DNA from: Branchiostoma floridae
Taxonomy: Eukaryota; Chordata; Leptocardii; Amphioxiformes; Branchiostomatidae
Reading direction: 5' to 3'
Length of the DNA stretch: 64,000 bases
Assembly (NCBI RefSeq): GCF_000003815.2
Contig: NC_049993.1
Coordinates: 17,945,139-18,009,138 of the forward strand
Shown: positions 49,201-58,660 of the stretch, one piece after another
How positions within the stretch are numbered: the first letter of the stretch is position 1
Layout: each line of letters starts with the position of its first letter
Made by a program: the position numbers and the translations under genes
The notes under the pieces: generated by a model
Databases searched by the model: none
The model's input: the letters and a program-made list of their open reading frames with translations, nothing else
Told to the model about the DNA's origin: nothing

Positions 49201-51919
49201 AACAGAAGTAAAAAGTTTTAACAAGTGACTCTCACGTCGGACACAGTATGAAAGGTCGGATTTACCTATAATGGTAAAGTTTAGGTAAATTTGTTGATGG
49301 TTGTTTTTGACATGAATGTGATGTTTAAGGGGCAACGATTGTCGCATTAATGTAGAATTTATTGCTATTGTTAAATATAACACGTTACGCGTTGTAGTTG
49401 AACTTAGGTATGGATAGTCTGTGTAACACAGACTCCTCTGTCCAGGGCTGTAACAGGCTAGTAGTAACAGGCCCCTCCCTAGGGGGCCGGCGGATGTTTG
49501 GCGGGCTGCTATAAGCGAGATTTAATCAGGCTAAGGTATTGAGAGCCCAAAACAACATAAAACTGGGTTTCACGAAAAGCCACAAATACATACTGTAAAT
49601 CTGTACTGGCTCAATGTATTGAATCAAGCAACCATTCCCAGATTTAGATTTAACTCGGCATAAATGATTATTGGTAATTCCCACTTTTTGCGCAGTGGGA
49701 GATGTTTTGTGCCCCAGCCTTTATAAATTTGACAAAGATAAAAGCTGCTAGAACCTAGAACAAAACGCTCATGTGATGCCTGGGCAAATATTAGATAAAT
49801 AAAAACATATGTAAATACTTATACTGTACGTTGCAATCTTGAAAAGGAGCCAAGCGCCTCTTAATGCATTCAAAATGAAACAATTTGGGGGCGGAAAAAC
49901 AGCTCTCCGAGTATACAGAAAAGTTTGAATTGCAATTTTCAGTCCTCCCGACTTTTGTGGTTTGTTGGTCTGTGTGTTGGCGCTTAATGGGGAGCATATG
50001 CAAAGTAGCAGTTACAGCAAATTATGGCTTAATTTTCTTACTCAGATGAGTAGAAAGAGGACCTCAATGCAGAGCTAGGATCCCAGTGGAACACAGAGGC
50101 ATGTACATTTGATCATGTTACAGCACCGAAAGATCCATGAAATATGTAAATTTTAAGCAAGCATTTTACAAATAAGAGCTAGGACAGTTTGAAGAAGTGT
50201 GTATGCAAACTTACCCAGGACAAAACAACAGAAACACCATTAATTTGATTTTGTATCTGGTTTAGAATGTCTTAATATCAGTTGTGAATTTTTGTGAGTT
50301 TTCCCATTTTTCCCGATCCCACAGATTTGAATGAGACTGGTCCAAAATCGGAGATGCGTATTCTATTTGCGTTGTATACTTTAGTCAAGACAATACTGTA
50401 TGAGAACATTTACCATCACAAGGCAACTGAATACACAACCACCACTCTCCCAAGAATATCCTAAATTTGCGGTCATTAGTTTACTACATTTTGACATTGC
50501 ATTTACTGGGATAGATCAATGCCGTACCTGCTATGGAAGCGTAAATATCGTTGTTGATATTTGCACCCCTGTCCGCAAGAGACTGCTGGGCGGATGTGGC
50601 GTCTGCAGAAAAACATTGAAATGGGACATTCAAGTCGGTAACATGCTCACGTCAGCCAACAGGAGATTGCACATGATTCGTCGGCTCAAGCGTTTTGGTG
50701 TGTCTGTCCCAGACCTTAAGTCAGTATACACGTCGTATGTGAGACCCGCGCTTGAGTATGCGGCACCGGCGTGGCACTCGTCACTCACCAAGGTCCAAAC
50801 AGCAAAACTTGAGAGAATTCAAAAGAGAGCTTGCAGGATTATCCTCGGAACTCAATATACTGACTATGCTTCGGCACTCTCCTCACTTGACCTCAACACC
50901 TTAGCAGACCGACGGATGAGTATCTGCACTACATTCGCGGAGTCGTTACTACGGTCATCAGAGTTCCGGGACTGGCTCCCCCCATCCAGACAGCAAACGA
51001 TGGGACGTACCACTCGCAGTTCTGAGAAACTGGACATTCCATTTTGCCGAACTAACAGACATAAGAACTCACCGATACCATACCTGGTATACTTACTGAA
51101 TAAGTAATTACTCATTAGAAACCGCTTCTGATATGTTTATTACTCAGTAATGATACAGCGTTTGTATGGCAACTTGATATTTTATACTTATTATAAATTT
51201 TAAGACGAATACCCTACAATATTCTAGTAAAGAATTGCTTGTAGGACATTATGTAAAGTTTTTAATAGTGTGCCCGTTTTTTTTACTACAGCTGTTTGTA
51301 TTATGTGAATGTCGACGCAATTCAGCTATCAGCTGCTATGTCGTACATGTTGCAATAAAACTTGTCAAAACTTGTCAAACTTGTCAAAACTTGTCAAACT
51401 TGTCATTGAAAGACAATTTGGCTTTTATTTGCAAGATCATAGACGTTCGACTTCTTCTTGTTTCCTGGTAACGGTGAAAATGTAGAGTTGTAATGGGTTT
51501 AGCTACGGTTATAGAAAAAAAAACAAAGAACAAAAACAGCAGGAATATGTGTAAGGGGTGTGGTTGGTCGCGACCTTCATTCCGATGGCGTCCCTTACAG
51601 TGAATTTGTTAGAAATAACTGCTGATGTTAGAATTGTACGTCGGACCCAAGAAAGACACGAGAGTCTACTACAAGACGTAGACCTGTATTCTTCCTATCC
51701 CGGTCTTCAAAGAGTGGGCAACAATTTTCTAGACTAGAGTTAAGATATCTTAAAAAGTACAAGTAACTCGGCTAAATTACAAAAAAAAGTATTACATATG
51801 AATTTTTCAGTGACAACTGACTCATACAATGTACGTCAAAAGATGTATGATGAAGTGTTATGCTAAAACTTTTTACCTGTTCTGTCGGAAATCTCGGGCG
51901 ATGGATTCTCTGCAGGCAT
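46237..51919 (-). CDS. G6: collagen-CTLD gene, close copy of G5, with damaged splice sites
   Basis: Exons: 51919-51877 ([15 protein letters not shown]), cassette 50602-50528 (75 bases, ends NNDIYASIA), membrane exon 48860-48741, coil 47816-47754, collagen 47343-47089, CTLD ending at 46505, last exon near 46247-46237. All internal reading frames are open. Two acceptor AGs have become AA relative to G5: before the CTLD (46905-46904) and before the mini last exon (46249-46248). An AG nine bases upstream of the first would restore an in-frame CTLD (start 46912), giving about 324 residues if the original last exon were used. Otherwise the CTLD exon has its own stop about 16 codons past the donor. 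A LINE fragment is inserted in the cassette intron and a 100-N gap lies in the intron before the coil exon. Functional gene or early pseudogene is unresolved. Confidence 0.68.
46505..46912 (-). CDS. G6 CTLD exon, acceptor shifted
   Basis: Start is set at the TATAG nine bases upstream because the ancestral CAG (46906-46904) now reads CAA. It encodes [12 protein letters not shown] (first Cys missing as in G5), [23 protein letters not shown] and RWNDLSC: an EPN/WND lectin. Donor AAG|GTATGT is intact. Confidence 0.78.
47089..47343 (-). CDS. G6 collagen exon
   Basis: [17 protein letters not shown] onward, about 17 triplets, then a linker with Cys ([12 protein letters not shown]) and GWTIG at the donor. 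Confidence 0.85.
47380..47693. mobile_element. Probable non-LTR 3' fragment in G6 intron
   Basis: Sequence absent from the same intron of G5, rich in acacacaaacagacacac and ending tcatggaggtaat. No ORF. The class is a guess from the insertion pattern. Confidence 0.45.
47929..48028. other. Assembly gap, 100 N
   Basis: Exactly 100 N, the usual placeholder. In G5 the flanks (ctatttcta and aagaaagacatttgag) are separated by only about 17 bases, so the true gap may be tiny. Confidence 0.98.
48350..48521. mobile_element. pogo/Tigger-like MITE, copy 3
   Basis: Orthologous in position to the element at 40019-40190, so it predates the G5/G6 duplication. TA flanks, same ends. Confidence 0.68.
49420..49548. 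repeat. Interspersed repeat (tttaatcaggct family)
   Basis: Shared in inverse orientation with 18436-18545 and 62490-62600: taatcaggct, GC-rich core near gccggcgg, gtgtaacacaga. Nature unknown. Confidence 0.6.
50622..51403 (+). mobile_element. LINE 3' fragment with reverse-transcriptase C-terminus
   Basis: Flanked by 8-base direct repeats cattgaaa (50614-50621 and 51404-51411); the G5 intron has the uninterrupted site. Encodes about 155 residues typical of the end of non-LTR ORF2 ([32 protein letters not shown]) to a stop at 51105-51107. The 3' end is a short tandem of aacttgtca units. 5'-truncated and inactive. Confidence 0.85.
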
Positions 51920-53504
51920 GATGCTGTTTGCCTGTTACGAGCTGTCTCAAATCAGAAACACGTCCCGCAGCAGGCAATGTGGCAATGGTGGTTTCGGGTG
52001 TGCCCAGGCACCAAATGAAATTTTACCATTACTTTGTGTAATTTAAACAACAAACGTTTTACAGTCGAGACAAATTACACTGAATTTATTCGCATTACGT
52101 AACTAAATACCGAAAACAAGCTTCAAAGGTACTATCAAAGGCCTCTTTGACGGTATAGAGAGAACATGCTTTATTGTATCTTAAATGAAATTTTACTATT
52201 GCCTTAATAATGAAAAAAAACCTTCTACAGTTGAAGCAAATTACATTGAATATTCTCGCATTACGTAACTAAATACCGAAAACAAACTTCAAAAGTACTA
52301 TCAAAGGCCGCTTTGAAGGTATAGAGAATATGCTTTATTGTCTGAAGGAGCCTTCATCAACTGGAGAGAGCACAACTTACTTTACAGAATAATTTACACG
52401 CTGGTGAAAGCTCATCGGTTGTCTACATTTATGCACGTAAATATTTTCGGAAAGCTTTTCAAACACGTCGAACATCTTGCTCACTAAGAGTCTGTCAAAC
52501 ATCGTCACCGCTTTTGAGTGAATCTATCGACAATTCTTTGTTAAAAGTTGTTTTGTTCCTACTTTTGCGTGCATGTTTACTTCGAACACCTTAATCATTG
52601 GAATTCGTGAGCACTGAAAACGAGCTTCAAAGAAATATTGGCACATTCCACTGTTACTTGATGTAAAACGAATGTGTTTCAATGTCTACATTTATGCACA
52701 TAACTATCGGAGAAAAGTCTTCACAAAGATTGCACCGCTAATGAGTGAATCTATTGACATTTCTTTGTGAAAGTTGTTTTCTCCCACATCTGTGTAACTA
52801 AATGTAGACAATATAACATGACGTTTTACCTGGAACAACGGTACAACAAGGAGAGATATCAACAGACCCGCACCGACTAAAACTCTAGTAGTCTCTACCA
52901 GACTCCAGCCTCGCCGAATTAGGAATAAAAGCCTAATAAGTAGTTAATTGGCCTAAGGAGTGAACTGGTTGGCCGGCGATGTTGCTGGATTCCTTCTCTT
53001 GGTCTGCTGTCGTTTTCAAGACTAAAATAGTTCAGTTGCTTTTGAGCAAAACAATTTTCCACAATGAAATGCCAATAGATTCACTTGATAGCGACGACGA
53101 TGTTTGACACACTTGTACTTAAAGTCAGTACGCAAGATGTTTGAAAACCTTTCCTCGAATATTTACGTGCATAAATGTAGACAATCAAGAAGCCTTCATT
53201 AACGTGTAAATTATTTTGTAAAGTAATTTGTGTTCTCTCCTGTTGATGAAAGTTCCTTGAGACAATAAAGCATATTTTCTATACCTTCAAAGCGGCCTTT
53301 GATAGTATCTTTGAAGTTTCTTTTCGGTGTTTAGTTACGTAATGCGAGAATATTCAATGTAATTTGTCTCGACTGTAGAAGGTTTATTCTAATTTCATAA
53401 TTAAGGTAATAGTAAAATATCATTTGGTGCCTGGGCACACCCAAAGCAACCATCGCATCGCCTGTTGCATCCAGGACGCGTTTCTGATTTTGGCAAGCGG
53501 CATC
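51920..53504. promoter_or_regulatory. Head-to-head upstream region of G6 and G7
   Basis: 1.58 kb between divergent start codons. The parts next to each gene (about 51930-52556 and 53050-53504) are inverted copies; the centre 52560-53045 is single and includes a candidate G6 5' noncoding exon ending at 52830 (CCAG|GTAAAA). A shared promoter is possible; no TATA box is convincing. Confidence 0.5.
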
Positions 53505-56500
53505 ATGTCGACAGAGAATCCACCGCCCGAGACTTCCAACAGACGAGGTAAAAATTTTTTAGCATAACACATCATCATAGATATTTGACGTGCAGTATAA
53601 TCTAGCACTGGAAAGATTATATTCCTACCGTTTTTATAACAAATAGTTTATTACAAATTCTTGCCCGAGGGTTAATTGCAGGTAGAATGTAACATGAAAG
53701 GGGACAAACAGTGTAGAACAGTATAGAGCATGTCTACTCTAGACTAAAAGCTAACTCAAAACTGTGACTTGTTAGGTTCAACTTCTTTTCCTGAGGCAGC
53801 GGAAGGCGAGGGACTTGTCCAACTTTTCGAAAATGTGTGGGTTTTGTGATGATAGGAAGGAGGTAGTTTTCTTTTGGTCTGTAAAAACGGAGGAATAAAT
53901 GGCCTCTTTAAAAGGCTCTTTTCTTTCGTGATCGTAGAAAAAACAATTTTAAATAAGATGTGTTTGATAACAGTAGCTAAACACATTACAACCCTTCATT
54001 TTCACCGTTACCAAGAAGCAAGACGAAATCGAACGTCTGTGATTTTTTTTAAAATTAATAAAAGCAAAATTGTCTTTCAATGTTTTTTTCTGCAGGCGCC
54101 ACACCCACCCAGCAATCTCAGCCTGACTGGCGGACTCTTGCGGACAGGGGTGCAAATATCAACAACGTTATGTACGCCTCGAGAGCAGGTAAGGCAAAAT
54201 TGTCTTGTAGTAAACTAGTGGCAGCAAATTGAGGATATTCTTGGGAGAGTTGTGTATTCAGCTGTCTTGTGATGGAAAATGATTTTCTTGAAGTATACAC
54301 CCTAAGTAAAATACGCACCACAGACAAGGGCAAGTCTCATTCAAATCTGTGGGGCTTTAATATGAAATGTGAAACTAGAAGCATTAATCCATTCTCAACT
54401 GATCTTGAAGACATTTTGAACCAGATAAAAATTCAAATTTATGGGGTTTATCTTGTTTTCCCTGGGTAATTATGCATAAATCAAGGATTTCTTCACACTG
54501 TCGACCTTGCTTTTATTTGTAAAAATGCTTACTTACATTTTCTATGAATCTTTCGGCGCTGTTCCAAAGTACACATGCCTGTGTCCCACCGGCTCTGAAG
54601 TGAGGTCCTCTTTCCAATTACTTGGTGTCAAGCACGTAACCTGACGTTAGCAACAATTTGGAGCATAGTTTGCATTTTGAAAAGTTTCAAAATTACGACT
54701 TTTAATCGCCATAACCTTGCTGTAACTGCTACTATGAATATGGCCTCCCGTTAAGCACCAATACACAGACCAACAAGCCACGAAAGTCGGGAGGACTGAA
54801 AATTGCTATTCTAGCTTTTTTTTGCCGGCCGAAGAATAATCCATAACTTTTCTGTATACTTAGAGAGCTGTTTTTCCGCCCCAAAATTGTTTCATTTTGA
54901 ACATGTTAGTTAAGACGCTCCTTTTTCAATAATGCAACATATAGTCATCTAATATAACTATTCATTTATGTATTTATTCATACAAAATTTACCCAGACAT
55001 CACATGAGCGTTTGGTTTTAATGGCGCTTTCATCTTTATCAAATTTATAAAGGCTGGGGAGAAAACATCTCCCACTGCACAAAAAGTGGGGTTTATCAGT
55101 GATGATATATACCGGCTTAAATCTAAATCTGGTAATGGTTGCTTGATTCAATACATTGAGCCAGTATAGATTTACAGTATGTATTTGTCGGGTTTGGTGA
55201 ATCCCACTTTTTATTTGGAGTGGGCCCTCCATACCTAAAGGTGGTATCTCACTGCACTTACTTGCGGTACCGGTGCGGCACTGCGGGGTTTCAGAGGTAC
55301 AGAACGAATTTTCTTGTGTACATGTATTTCTTGTGTATTGTGAATTTTCTTGTGTATTTTGTGTATTGTGTTTTCTATGTCATACTCTTACGTATTACGC
55401 AATATCTTGATTATAAAAAATCGGCGAACACAACAGTGCCGCAGTGAACGAACCCCGCAAAGCCGCATCAGTGCCCAAGTGCAGTACTAGTGAGTTCAAC
55501 TTTCATTTAAGCCACAACGTGATTATGCTTTAATAATCTTAATAAATCCTACGTGCATTTGACAATCGTTACCTCTTAAGCATAAAATTCATGTCAAAAA
55601 CAACCATCACCTAATTTACCTGAAATTTATCGTTATCGGTAAATCCGACTTTTCATACAATGTACAACATGAGAGTCGCTTGTTGTACTAGTTTAAAAAA
55701 ACTTCTTTCGTTAGTTGTCTATGCAACAAATCACTTAACATTAGGTACTTTATCCTCGGTGCTATTACCAGTGATATTGCGTGATTGTCATGATTTTTCT
55801 CCTTATTGTTTATTGTTAATCGTTTTTTCCTTAGATATATTTTTCATCATATGTTGTTTTTTTTCAACACACGGTAGCTCAATTCAATGATGTGACTATC
55901 TCATTACAGCGGGTCCCTTTGTTTTCGTAATCACTTATTTTTTTTTCTTTTATTCTCTTTGGGCAGGTAGTTTGATTTATGTTTAATGCAAAACCTGTAT
56001 ATTATTTAATGTTTTCAATAAGTAACTTCAAACGTGCGTTATTCTTTTGTTTGCCAACCAGCAACCTATGATCCAAGCACTTACAACAAGGCCGACTGGT
56101 CCGATTGGTGTAAGAAGATCTGGTTGGTCGTTGGTTGCCTGGTCGTCTCTACCATTATCATTGTTCTGTCTCTCGTTGCAGGTCAGTTTTTTCTAGTCTC
56201 TACTGGACTGACTATGGTGTCAATTATAGGGAGAATAAATTGCCGGGGAATGGGTGTGTGTGTGTGTGGGTGCTTTACCTTAGCGTGGACTGACTCCCCT
56301 GGCCAATACACCGATATTTTGCAACGATTTTTAAGTCTACGACTTTCCATTGATACCATGAAAACACATGTTCACGCCATGAATACTGAGAAAATGAAAC
56401 AACAGCTAACATTTACGATGATACACAATGACGCTACTTTATGATACAGCGCAGCAATTTAATCTCAAATTTCCTTCAAGTTACTATTAAATTAAAAATA

Positions 56501-58660
56501 GCTTCCATTTTTAAATATTTACGAACATATAGTATAAACGTAAGGTCAGATATTCTCTTATTCTCTTTTTTTAACACAGTTAACATGACCGTCCTTTCTG
56601 AGAAGATGGACAAGTTTGCAGCACGAATGACGGAGCTGGAGCGTAAGTAGTGCTTCCTACCATCGCAAAGTGCAATTATTAAACCTTGACTTATCACCTA
56701 ATCTATGATTAACTTCCTGTGATATCTTGCATTTCAGGCGCCGATTTTAGAAGGCCCATGGGGCCAGCTGCCCCCGGGCCACCAGGAGAAAGGGGACCCA
56801 CCGGGCCACCAGGAGAGAAGGGAGTAAAGGGGTCCAACGGGCCAGCTGCGCCCGGGCCACCAGGACCGCCAGGAGAAAGGGGACCCATCGGGCCAGCTGG
56901 CCCTGGGTTTGCCGGGCGTCCTGGAGTAAAGAAGCCCAAAGGGCCAGCTAACTGTGGGCCACCTGGACCTACAGGAGAAAAGGGAGCCATGGGGCCGGCT
57001 GGCCCTGGGGTTGCCGGACCTCCTGGGCTACCAGGGCCTCCGGGAATAAAGGGGCCCAAAGGGCCAGCTACTCGTGGGCCTCCCGGACCTCCTGGAGAAA
57101 AGGGAGCCATGGGGCCTGCTGGTCCTGCGGTTGCAGGGCCTCCTGGGCTACCAGGGCCTCCGGGAATAAGGGGGCCCAAAGGGCCAGCTACTCGTGGGCC
57201 TCCCGGACCTCCAGGAGAAAAGGGAGCCATGGGGCCGGCTGGCCCTGGGTTTACCGGACCTCCTGGGCCGCCAGGAGAGAAGGGATCCAGAGGACCAGCT
57301 ACTCACGGGCCTCCCGGACCCCCGGGAGAAAGGGGGCCCATAGGGCCAGCTGGCCCAGAGGGAAAGGTTGGCAACCCTGGGTTTCCTGGAGAGAGGGGAC
57401 CCATGGGGCCAGCTTGCCCTGCCCCTGGGTCTGCCTGGCCCCACGTACTTCCAGGAATGGTGGGTCCTATTGGACATCTTCCGGCAGTGCCACACCCTGT
57501 GGGTCCCATTGGACCTCTTCCGGCAGTGCCACACCCGTGGCAGGAAGGTTAGGACTAAATTCCTTCTGTCTGAATCCGTAATTCCGGTATAACCGCCCTT
57601 CCGCGTGACACACTAGCTTCGCAGGCACGCTGCGCGGCGGCAGCTGGTTACATTTCATTTCATGGCTTGTCTCCCCTAACCTTTGCTGTATCTGTATCGG
57701 CATAGCTGGCATCATTACATCAAAACAGTTCCGTCAGATTTTACATAATTAAAAGTTATTTAGACCCTCTTGTCTACAACAACCACATCCAGTTCTCGAG
57801 CATTTTTCCTTGTTTGTTGAGACAGGTTTTGACTAAATATCATGTCTAATGATGTTGTGAACTTCAGTATCGTGTCCTGTGGGTTACTGGAATGGGAATG
57901 GAATCTGCTACAAGCTGTTCCACACCGGCGAGGAGTTCGCCAGAGCGGCTGCAACTTGTGGGTGGCACGGCGGTACCCTGGCCATGCCCCGAGACGCTAA
58001 CTCCATCCGCGCGATGCTGAGTTACTGGGATTTAAAGGGTGGACATTACAGCATCTGGATCGGCCTTCACGATCAGAAGAAAGAGGGGTACTTCGAGTGG
58101 ATAGATGGCACTCCACTTGAGCGCTGGCATCTGTGGGAGTCTGGACAGCCGGATAACAGCAAAGGCAAAGAAGATTGTGTCGAGTTCAATGTCAATACAA
58201 ACCGACGTTGGAACGACCTATCCTGCGACCACCGCCTACCATTCTTATGCCAATTCATCCCAAGTACGTTACACGTAGACTCTATCAGCTGTCTTCCTGT
58301 CAAGTTCTGAAAGTTCTTAAAACCTAAAAAAAAAATAATTGGCAGTTCGAGGTCTGCTAAACTGACCATGCAAAACGGCTGTCAGCCTTTTAGCGTAGTG
58401 GTTTAGCGTCTTAGTTTGTGATACGGCGGGCCGGATTCGGCGCGGTTTCGAATCACGGGACTCAGGATGTTGTTGTTTCTTTCTGTTTCTACTCGCCTCA
58501 CTGAAGCTGAAATAGTGTGATGGGTGTCACGAGACCCGAAACGTTCAGAAGCAAATCTCCGTGTTTTTATCCAGTTGTAGAAACTGAATTGTCTGTGAAT
58601 ATTACCTGGGTGTCTAACCTTTTAACATATCTTGGTCATTCTTCCGCAGGACGTACCTAG
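53505..58660 (+). CDS. G7: type II membrane collagen-CTLD protein, complete, 511 aa
   Basis: Exons: 53505-53547 ([15 protein letters not shown]), cassette 54096-54188, membrane exon 56062-56181, coil 56580-56642, collagen 56738-57547, CTLD 57868-58263, last exon 58650-58660 (RRT context, stop TAG). 1533 coding bases, frame intact, all splice sites canonical. The cassette reads [17 protein letters not shown] and ends NNVMYAS. The membrane exon begins [17 protein letters not shown], then KKIW and a 24-residue hydrophobic helix. The coil reads [20 protein letters not shown]. The collagen is the longest here (about 85 triplets). The CTLD has QPD plus WND and all six Cys. It is head-to-head with G6 across 1.6 kb and is the cleanest model of the family in the window. 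Confidence 0.87.
55248..55494. mobile_element. Imperfect inverted-repeat element in G7 intron
   Basis: ctcactgcactta plus tgcggggtttc at one end and their inverses (gaaccccgca, tgcagtactagtgag) at the other. Absent from the G6 counterpart near 49390. Confidence 0.6.
56738..57547 (+). CDS. G7 collagen exon
   Basis: Begins [16 protein letters not shown]. Long Gly-X-Y run with a repeated block ([28 protein letters not shown]), ending in a linker with two near-identical PLPAVPH segments before donor AAG|GTTAGG. Confidence 0.92.
57868..58263 (+). CDS. G7 CTLD exon
   Basis: Acceptor TTCAG, then [59 protein letters not shown] and the final LC. QPD/WND calcium site. Donor CCAA|GTACGT keeps phase 1 although the last exon base is A. 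Confidence 0.92.

Noticed and set aside
50400-51107. 235-codon plus-strand ORF taken as a host gene
   Set aside because: It starts in intron sequence, passes antisense through the G6 cassette and ends in a LINE reverse-transcriptase tail bounded by a target duplication.
46237-51919. G6 as a plain pseudogene
   Set aside because: All exons keep open frames and an in-frame alternative acceptor exists, so the call is left open.
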